From Nemertoderma westbladi (lineage: Eukaryota; Xenacoelomorpha; Nemertodermatida; Nemertodermatidae), in assembly GCA_032718475.1 (NCBI GenBank), contig JAUCBJ010007712.1, positions 41,721 through 105,720 on the forward strand: DNA of 64,000 bases, in the 5' to 3' direction. A program made the translations under genes and the position numbers. Numbering within the stretch: the stretch's first letter is position 1; every line of letters begins with the position of its first letter. The notes beneath the pieces were generated by a model. That model was not told the DNA's origin. It did no database searches and saw only the letters and a program-made list of their open reading frames with translations. Positions 23,931 to 31,616 of this stretch are shown in pieces.

Positions 23931-25334
23931 CAGTAGCTGCTTGTAGATTGTGGTAGAAACAATTAAACTCTTGTAGCTAAATAATAAAAGCGAAATTTGA
24001 GTGGCAATTTGTAACTTTGTACCGGCACTACTCAATTGTGGAAAGTATAAAACAATAAGGCTACTAATCAAATTCTATAAATAGACCCAATTATGGATTT
24101 ACTTTAATTGCAATGAATTAGTAACAATGATATTTATACTCTTTGAGTCCGTAGGCCCCTATTGGGTACATCGCTGTTTTCCATGAAAATGTTGGAATTC
24201 TAATTTTTTTTTTCTTGAATCAACTATTGGGACACTAAATGATAATATTGGGAACAGTTCCGTATGCAGTCCCATTATTATAACATTAATCATTGCGTTA
24301 CCATGGCAACATTGGAGAGTTCTAAAACAAAATATAATTATTATACACTATTCTAGAACATAAACAAAATAAAAAATATAATGTTCTAGAAAATATAGCT
24401 AGTCATTTTTCAAATTTAAAATGGCTAGAAGTAATTAAAAAAACTACATTTTTTAAAACATAAATAATTGTTACCATGCACAAAATGTAAACTGCTATAA
24501 TATCCTCAATATTTTTTGTCATTAACATATTCTGCAACAGTTTAAACATGAAATATCAATGTTTTCATATTTTTTTATAATTACAAAAATTACTAGCTAG
24601 TAAAAAAAACACTAGCTACCATAAAAACATATCTACTAATGTTCTAGTACACAAAAAAATGCAGTATTATTTTAGAAATTTCAAAAAAAAGGGAACAGTT
24701 CCGTATGCAGTCGCATTTTCTATAAAACTTTTACGAAATATATAGGCATATATTATGACTAATCTAGCTCTTTTAACAGCTAGTCTACTAGCTTGTATAA
24801 AAATTGTGTTCTAGAACAAAAATATTTTTCAAAATTGATAGCCAAGACGTGTTCTATAATATTTATAAAAAATTAACAAAAACTAGGCCTAGCTGGTATA
24901 AAATGTTAATATTTAATAAATCATGTTTGTAAAGATTACTAGCTAGTCGATTAGCTAATGTTCTAGAACACAATATTGTTTTTGAAAAATATTGCAATGA
25001 AGTCAGTGGTGATATTACTATGCAGAAAGTACATAATTTAATTAATTAATATCAAAATATCAAATGCGACTGAATACGGAACTCTAGCCAAAAAATGTTA
25101 ATATATAATAAATCATGTTTTGAAAAACTACTATCTAGTCTATTAGCTAATGTTCTAGAACACAATATTTTTTTTTAATGTTGCAATGAAGTCAGTGGTG
25201 ATATTACTATGCAAAATGTTCATCATTTCATTAGGCTAATTAATATCAAAATATCAACTGCGACTGCATACAGAGCGACCACATATCTAGCCATAATATT
25301 TTACCTCTCTCGGAAAAACTCTCTGATCTAACAG
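23931..25334. repeat. AT-rich region with inverted and tandem repeats
   Basis: GGGAACAGTTCCGTATGCAG occurs at 24250 and 24691. Inverted forms occur at 25062-25083 (AAATGCGACTGAATACGGAA) and 25258-25281, so the region may be one or two nested non-autonomous elements. Inside, a unit of about 192 bp is tandemly duplicated (24900-25085 and 25093-25275). The palindrome TGTTCTAGAACA and one-base variants recur. No coding region is seen. Confidence 0.65.
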
Positions 25335-25582
25335 CCTAATCTTTCCCAAGGCACTACCACGGCCTAACGCACCATAACACCGTACAGCACTTTAACTTAG
25401 ATTTATTGGTTTATTTTTTTGGTTAGGGTTAGTTGGTCAGGCCCAAACCCTAATTAATTAGTTAATTAAACTAATTAATTAACCTTAATCTTTCCCAAGA
25501 CACTACCACGGCCTAACGCACCATAACACCGTACAGCACTTTAACTTAGATTTATTGGTTTATTTTTTTGGTTAGGGTTAGA
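25335..25582. repeat. 98-bp direct repeat, two copies
   Basis: 25335-25432 and 25484-25582 are almost identical (start TAATCTTTCCCAAG, end GGTTAGGGTTAG, one A/G difference seen near the start). Between them is a TTAATTA-rich 51-bp spacer. Confidence 0.85.
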
Positions 25583-26298
25583 AACCCTAATTAAAACTGT
25601 CATGTAACTCTAACCCTAAGTCATGAGGTTATAATCTAAGAAAGTTTGTGGAATTTTCGATCCCATTAATATGGTAAATTTCTTAATTATTATGTTTTTT
25701 GTTTAATTTGTAATTGTAATAGACCTAGTGAATTTCTTACAGTACTTATCTTTTGTATTAATTGTTCATTTGAATTTTGGATTATAATAGATAATTTCGT
25801 ATTAAGTGTTGTATATAAATTTCAAAGTGTTTCTCACAGAGATGGGTGTATTTGAGTTTTTGTTAACAGTAATACAGTAATAAGAAAGAGTCTGACAGTC
25901 AAGTATAGCAGTTTTGATAGTCCAAAAAATATAGGGCACAAACTACGTATTTAGGCCTATATAGCGCATAAAAGAATTAGAAAAAAAATATGGCATTTGA
26001 GTAAAAAATATAGGGCAAAAAAAATAAAAACTGTATGGCTATACTGTAGGGCAAAAAAATAACTGCCATTTCAAATGAACTATGTCAGTCAGCAGTAAGT
26101 CAGTCATCAATTGTCTGAACTGTAAGGCGTGAGGTTAGCTGACTTTGTGGCTCATCCCACATAACTGCATAATAAAAAATGAAACTTTGCTACCACTAAC
26201 AAATTTTGTGTGTTTGAGATTGATAACGTATGCTAATGCTAAGTTCGCTTACTTTCGTGGCCCGCCCCACATATACAGTATGTTACTATACTTCGTAC
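25583..26298. other. AT-rich intronic sequence
   Basis: No coding feature is supported. Plus-strand ORFs starting at 26145 only mirror the exon on the minus strand. The sequence holds runs such as AAAAAATATAGGGCA repeated around 25925-26050. Confidence 0.45.
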
Positions 26299-26471
26299 CT
26301 GCATCTTCATTTTTGTGTTTTTACGATCTATATGCTTTTGTAAGTCATCTTGTTGTTGTTTTCGCTGTCGAGCTGCCATTTGTCGAATTCGAATATCAGC
26401 TTGATGTATTCGATAGAGTTTATCATACGTTGCGAATCGTCTTTTAAGGTTTAATCGCGACATCGTAATAT
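26299..26471 (-). CDS. Candidate coding exon 2 of the cryptic minus-strand gene
   Basis: The exon is 173 nt between an acceptor CCCATTTTCTAG (AG at 26473-26472) and a donor GCAG|GTACGA (intron from 26298). Its first two bases complete the codon begun by the exon at 27452 (G+AT = Asp), and it ends on a codon boundary. The 57 codons encode a strongly basic and Gln-rich segment, with MSRLNLKRRFATYDKLYRIH followed by a helix-forming stretch RQMAARQRKQQQDDLQKHID. This suggests a coiled coil or nucleic-acid/microtubule-binding helix, but that is inference. Without splicing the frame stops within 20 codons. Confidence 0.6.
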
Positions 26472-26499
26472 CTAGAAAATGGGTCAATTCCACCCGCGG

Positions 26500-26895
26500 C
26501 TACATTTATTTTGGGTACTTTCATATTAGCTAGTTCGTTTTTAAAATTTCCTTTAAAATTTTTTAGGAACATGTTCGCTAATGATTAAAATAAAAACAGA
26601 TGTTCTGAAACAAATATTTTTTGTTCTAGAACAATTTTCAGACCAATTTTGCAATTTTTTAAATGTTTTGAAACATGTTAGTATATATTTAAATAAAAAT
26701 TAATTTTCTGGAATGAATATATTTATTGTTCTAGAACATTTTTTTAATTATAACAACACAATAAAAAGTAGTCAGGGGTTGAACTATAATAACAACATGT
26801 AGCCACTGGCGGAACTATAAAAACAAAATGTAGCCGCGGGCCGAACTATAAGAACAAAATGTAGTCACGTGCGGTAACCATACAGTATACAGATA
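26500..26895. other. AT-rich intronic sequence with TGTTCTAGAACA motifs
   Basis: Several copies or near copies of TGTTCTAGAACA lie at 26598, 26630 and 26731. A short GC-richer repeat (GAACTATAAGAACAAAATGT, three variants) lies at 26780-26865. No gene is seen. Confidence 0.45.
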
Positions 26896-27125
26896 GGGGG
26901 GGAAACTGGACGCAATAAAAATGCATCCCTCTCCAGGGGAAATTCGACGCAAATAACATCTGATTACTCTCAAACATAAAACTGTAACCTGTTCTATTGT
27001 GTTCAGTTTATTGTTTTGGTTAAAATAACATGCCACTGTAACCTGCTACTTTCCCTAAATTGAGAAATTAACATTGAGACGGGATTTTAATTCGCCAAGG
27101 CGGGTTTTGCGTCCAGTTCCCCCCC
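26896..27125. mobile_element. MITE with GGGGGGG-AACTGGACGC termini
   Basis: It is 230 bp. The left end GGGGGGGAAACTGGACGCAA and the reverse complement of the right end GGGGGGGAACTGGACGCAAAA differ by one A. The interior carries a core (about 26966-27066: ACTGTAACCTG, GTTTATTGTTTTGGTTA, CCACTGTAACCTGCT) shared with 39865-39965 and 58140-58250. It has no ORF and no clear target duplication. Confidence 0.7.
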
Positions 27126-27391
27126 TGTTTCACAGTATAAAATGATACATTTTATTGTAAAGAATTACACGTTAAAAAATTACATTAACGACCTGTAAAA
27201 ATTGTAATTAATTAAATTTATTATTGTACTTTAATTGAGCAATATTAAACTTGCTACTCATATCTATATTCGTTACTATTTGGTTATATGCTATTGGTAC
27301 CGCATTTGGTATGAAAGTGTAAAAATTAAGATTAATTAATAATGATCTAGTGTAGAACAGGTCCGGGAATAAACTGTGGTGCAATAAAGTC

Positions 27392-27410
27392 CCCCCCCCC
27401 CCCCCCCCTC
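27392..27410. repeat. Poly(C) tract
   Basis: A homopolymer C run of about 18 bases, followed by TCCGGCCGCC. It is similar to C or G runs at 21571, 30907 and 58057 that border dispersed repeats. Confidence 0.8.
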
Positions 27411-27451
27411 CGGCCGCCTGTACTGTATATAATACTGCCATTATTTGTTAC

Positions 27452-27692
27452 CTGTAAAATCATCAAGGAATGGTATCCATACAGGTGTAGGTGTTGGAAT
27501 ATCGCTGTGGCGAAAGTTATAGTAATGTATTTCTCTGCCACTGTTTAAGTATAGGTTTGGTGTGCAGATTCCAATTAAGCATTTCATGTTCCTAATATCA
27601 TCAATTCTTTCAACTCGATGATCGACATCATTACTGGATTTTTTTGAATTTTTGGCGGAAGTTGAACAACATTGCACTGACGGCATGATCAT
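27452..27692 (-). CDS. Candidate first coding exon of the cryptic minus-strand gene
   Basis: ATG at 27692 (or the second ATG two codons later, MIMPSV) opens 80 codons and ends at a donor ACAG|GTAACA (intron from 27451), leaving one base for the next codon. An in-frame TGA lies just upstream, and an acceptor TTGATATAG ends four bases before the ATG, so the start is probably near the head of an internal exon whose upstream partner is a leader exon. The peptide has a polar Ser/Lys head (STSAKNSKKSSNDVDHR), then KCLIGICTPNLYLNSGREIH and TPTPVWIPFLDDFT. The function is not recognised. Joined to the other three exons, the model gives 252 codons without a stop and continues beyond the window. Confidence 0.6.
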
Positions 27693-27899
27693 TGGCCTAT
27701 ATCAATAAAATTATGAAATTGAAATTTGTACTTGATTAGTTCATGTTTTAATTTCTGAAAATTAATGAACGTATAATTAGGGAACTTATTGTTGTTGTAT
27801 TATTGCTATTCGAGAATGTAGATATTATATTGACATGGAAACCTTACAAGTGGAAGGAAGCACAAGTACAACCTTACAACGTTCCTTAAAATTGGAATT

Positions 27900-28270
27900 T
27901 GTATTGTAAGCCTAATTAATTAGAATGAGCGAATTTACACCATGTCCCTGAAGCGGGGCCGAATGTATTAGTGTCTTATTTGGCACCACCACTGCCCAAT
28001 CAGTGAGCAGCTTCGACTCACCTTCACTCCGCTCGCGGTCACCGCTGAAGGAGTCTGGTGGAAGGAAGCCTCCCACTTCCTGCACCACCTCGCGACACAC
28101 CTCCCCTGTAAGGAGGAGTGGAAGGAGAGGCCCACTGGGTCGGTACTGGGGTGGGTTAGGGCTAGGCTTTCCATCGCCTTGGTCCGGGCAGTAGTGGGTC
28201 TGTGTCTGATGGGCGGCCAATAGGGCTGGACGCGACGGCACGACGGCGCAGGGATGGCGGTGGTTTAAAA
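27900..28270 (-). promoter_or_regulatory. GC-rich, CpG-containing patch with a candidate leader exon
   Basis: About 300 bp (densest at 27990-28260) are clearly more GC- and CpG-rich than the flanks, with CCAAT boxes in both orientations (GGCCAATAGGG near 28216, GCCCAATCAG near 27993). On the minus strand an 84-nt candidate exon (28105-28022) has an acceptor CTCCTTACAG and donor GAAG|GTGAGT. This is the expected place for the promoter and 5' leader of the gene whose first coding exon is at 27692. The 84 nt could be coding, but its end phase does not fit the next exon, so I treat it as leader. The 109-codon minus-strand ORF here (28241-27912) is not supported as a protein. Confidence 0.45.
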
Positions 28271-28528
28271 CCCATTTTTATCCATAAACCAATACGGATT
28301 CCGAAAAAAACATAATTGTAATTGGTTATGAAATTGTCATATAAAAGTACAGTAGTTGTGGTGGTTGTTTGACTCCGACTGGTATGGTTTATTATTGCAA
28401 GTGGTATTGTATTTGTAATGTCAGGAATAATGTTGTAACCACCTATATTATAATAAATATTCAACGAACCGATTAGTGTCTTAATTCAGGAGATAAATGC
28501 TCTCCCCATTAAATTTTATATGTTCCCA
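28271..28528. other. AT-rich spacer
   Basis: I see no supported gene or repeat here. Confidence 0.4.
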
Positions 28529-28617
28529 ATTAAATTCATTATTATTAATAGTAACAATAAGTATAATAATAAGGTTGAGACCCCTGGATCCCTTCCTATA
28601 TAATATATTAAATTCAT
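28529..28617 (-). mobile_element. Deleted copy of the short retroposon, with 11-bp target duplication
   Basis: ATTAAATTCAT at 28529-28539 and 28607-28617 flanks a 67-bp insert that begins TATTATTAATAGTAACAATA and ends GACCCCTGGATCCCTTCCTA plus AT-rich bases. Both ends match the 280-bp element at 17341-17620, while the middle is missing. Two independent target duplications define the family's ends. Confidence 0.75.
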
Positions 28618-29539
28618 GGCTTTTTGATAAAAAAAACCGCTATATCTTAGGGACTCTTCTTCATTTACAATTAATTCTTTATTAACAAGATCCCACACAT
28701 AAAGGTGGATATATGGATATGCAGTACGGTTTATATGTTGCGCAACTTTTAGTACCTTCTTGCTTTTTCACCCGCTTTTACAACAGCAAATGTTATTATA
28801 TTTTTGCGGCATTTTTAACTGTTAATAGTATTTCTGCAATTTGTGAACCTTCCTTAACTTTAACTGTGTACTTAAAATAATATTCTAAACTATTATTGAT
28901 ATAATACAGTATAATATACTGTGATCTGTAGTTCCTGGAATTCACTTGTTTGTTTTATTTTTCTACCTACTGTATATACACAAGTCCAAATCCACTCCAA
29001 GTCTTCACGATAATCCCTGTCACTTTGCCACACCCGACGGACCGCGTGCACCTCTCAGCGACGGTCCTCACAATTATACTGGGGCTGGAAACTTTCCAAT
29101 CTCATTAATTTGTTTTATATCCAGGTGTTACAGAGAAAGAATTATGTATTGGTAATACTGATAATTTGCCTTATAAAGTTCAGTTCCCTATATTAATTTG
29201 CCTTCTTGCACAGTATTGCGAATAATTATTTTGTTCAATAACAGTTCGCAGTTCGGGGTTATTGGCAACACGGAGCAGCAGTATAACAATGCTATACTGT
29301 ATTTGCCGTTGTTTTCCCCAGCAAAGGCCTCGTATAATAGAGTAATTGTACTGCCAAAATCAGTAGTTAGTGTATTATTAATCATACTAGGTTCATGGTT
29401 AATATACACTACCCTTTCATTGTAGCGAGTGGTTAAAGACGGCCAAAGTACAGTAGGATTGAGTGACAGTTGGGTGGCCATGAGGACGTAAATTGCGGAC
29501 ATACATGGTATACGGTAGTATTTCCAGGTTTACCTTTAC
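28618..29539. other. AT-rich intergenic sequence
   Basis: Only short ORFs with no recognisable domain are present. A slightly GC-richer stretch near 29000-29060 contains no splice-bounded exon that I can defend. Confidence 0.4.
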
Positions 29540-29640
29540 CCGAGCCGCTAGCGAAATGGTTAGAGCGGTAGACTTCCAACCTGGAGGTCACCAGTTCGAT
29601 CCCACCTAGACATTCGTGCCGACTTTGCTAAGCTGTGCAC
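29540..29640 (+). mobile_element. tRNA-derived SINE head or tRNA pseudogene
   Basis: A pol III A-box-like TAGCGAAATGG (29551 region) and a B-box-like AGTTCGATCCC (29594 region) lie at tRNA-like spacing with a D-arm GGTTAGAGC. The anticodon arm does not fold into a proper 5-bp stem with a 7-base loop, and the acceptor stem does not close, so it is not a functional tRNA. Confidence 0.6.
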
Positions 29641-29721
29641 AACGTAAAGTTATAATATCGATTATGGGCGTGGTGCTACGAGCTAGCTTGTGGCGCTGAT
29701 TGGGTAATTTCACTTCAGGTT

Positions 29722-30130
29722 TTGTACATTAGGCCCTATAATAGAATACAGTACATTACCTACATACACCAATGCCTCACTCATCTATTTATAAAACTGA
29801 AAGGGATGATGCCTTTAGCTTGCTATTGTTCGACTCCTTGTGCCTTGACCGAATACATTAGCAACAACACTGATAGTCTTCTTGAATTCTTAAACAGGAA
29901 GCTAAACTCTGCTTCCAACACAGGCTCTATACTGCGGTTCCAGTTCCACGCATCTATGCTGAAAGTGTGGCTCGGGCCCGAGGGAAAACCGTGTGCGTGC
30001 AATGCAATCCATATCCCGTGTAATCCCCAATGCCTGCTGCACATAGCTTTTACCTGTCCTAATATTAATAGAGGTAGATAAGCCCCTGGTCCTTCCTTGC
30101 TTAGTTCCTGGGTTATGTTCAATCAGGAGT
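29722..30130. other. Unresolved ORFs on both strands
   Basis: A stretch of near-50% GC carries a 119-codon plus-strand ORF (29722-30081) and a 99-codon minus-strand ORF (30122-29823). Neither resembles a family I know, and neither has convincing splice context. It may be an old exon or a transposon fragment. Confidence 0.25.
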
Positions 30131-30906
30131 ACAACTTTGTTTTGCCGGCATCCTATTAGTCCATTTCTTCTCGGCTGGCTCCACCCTGCTGCGCGATTTC
30201 AAAGGCGGGCTGGAGCTTTCTAACAATATTCCCAGTCATGTTGTGCATTATAACTGTATTCACTATCATATAAATTCTCCATTTTATATTTGTAATTTTA
30301 TTACCGCTCTGCCAGTCTGCAGGCAGGTGGGGTGTGAAGAGGGTATGATGAGTGAATCCACCTGCCACAAGTACAAGTACAACAACTGAAAGTCTAATCA
30401 GCTAATACCCACTCAATTACTTATACCTACTCATGTAGGCCTAGGCTCTAAAAATTTTAATCGCAATCAGGCGATCGCAAAATGAAACACAGCCTACCCT
30501 ACAGTACTGCAGTAGGCTGGTAGGCCTATATATATATATATATGTATATAACATATGATATAAGACTACTAAAGTCTGAAAGTTACTCGGGGCCTACAGT
30601 CAGACAGTACAGTACTGCAGTAGGCCCAGGCCCAGCTGCCCAGAGGCCTAGCTGCCTAGTGCAGTTATATTTGTGCTACATAGTTAGACCTAGCCTACAG
30701 ATACAGACCTACTATTAATAAATAATTAATAAATAATAATTGTGTTACCGGTGATAAATTATTTTATAATTTTGTTACATAAATAATATGTAATAGGCCT
30801 ACTTCAGTACTTTAATACAGTAGGGCCTAATACAGTGTAATACACCATGTCCTCATGTCCAAGATTATAGTGTCGTACGTAATACTGTCTGACTGTAATA
30901 CAGTGA
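30131..30906. other. AT-rich sequence with many AGGCCT palindromes
   Basis: Variants of GTAGGCCTAC occur repeatedly between 30430 and 30800, and a (TA)n run lies at about 30528-30550. No gene is seen. Confidence 0.4.
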
Positions 30907-31040
30907 TACGCCCCCCCCCCCCCCCCTAATTTTTCTACAAATCTTAATGAGATTGCATGAAATTTGAAACAGAGATAGTTTCACATCCCGACCACTAACT
31001 GCAGGACTGGGTGAGCCAGAATTTTTATTTTTGCTTCCGG
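30907..31040 (+). repeat. Dispersed repeat beginning with poly(C)
   Basis: A poly(C) run (30909-30926) is followed by TTTTTCTACAAATCTTAATG and about 90 bp that match 21600-21700 closely, with an inverted relative at 63817-63920. The shared 3' boundary is near GAGCCAGAATTT. Confidence 0.7.
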
Positions 31041-31074
31041 CCTATAGGGTAAGGGTATAACAATTTTATAATTT

Positions 31075-31372
31075 ATTATAAATAATTTTATAATTTTTTA
31101 TAAATAATTTTATAATTTATTATAAATAATTTTATAATTTATTATAAATAATTTTATAATTTATTATAAATAATTTTATAATTTATTATAAATAATTTTA
31201 TAATTTATTATAAATAATTTTATAATTTATTATAAATAATTTTATAATTTATTATAGGCCTAAATAATTTTATAATTTATTATAAATAATTTTATAATTT
31301 ATTATAAATAATGTTATAATTTATTATAAATAATTTTATAATTTATTATAAATAATTTTATAATTTATTATC
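31075..31372. repeat. 22-bp AT-only tandem array
   Basis: About 13 copies of AAATAATTTTATAATTTATTAT, with a single GGCC interruption near 31257. The array ends about 245 bp upstream of the phosphodiesterase start codon. Each unit is partly self-complementary, so it can form cruciform or hairpin structures. Confidence 0.95.
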
Positions 31373-31616
31373 TTGTATATTCTGCCAAATCTGCAAATTT
31401 AATGTTTTTTTATTCCTTTAGGTTTAAAAAAACCTTACGGAATACGGTAATTATTAATTACTTTCGTAGCTTACCGCGGTAGCGAATTTAGCACAATCAA
31501 GGACAACCAAATCAATAGGCCCTACGGTAGTTCTGTGGTTATTGCTTGCCTGTAACAGTGTAAAGGTGAAGGCACAGTGCAGCAGTGCGAGTGCCTAGCT
31601 GCCTAGATACTAAAAA

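Noticed and set aside
26145-26447. 100-codon plus-strand ORF
   Set aside because: It is antisense to the splice-bounded exon at 26471-26299 and has no splice or domain support.
27912-28241. 109-codon minus-strand ORF as a protein
   Set aside because: It runs through a splice-bounded segment and a promoter-like patch, and its frame does not connect in phase to the next exon.
29551-29610. Functional tRNA gene
   Set aside because: The anticodon arm cannot form a 5-bp stem with a 7-base loop and the acceptor stem does not close.
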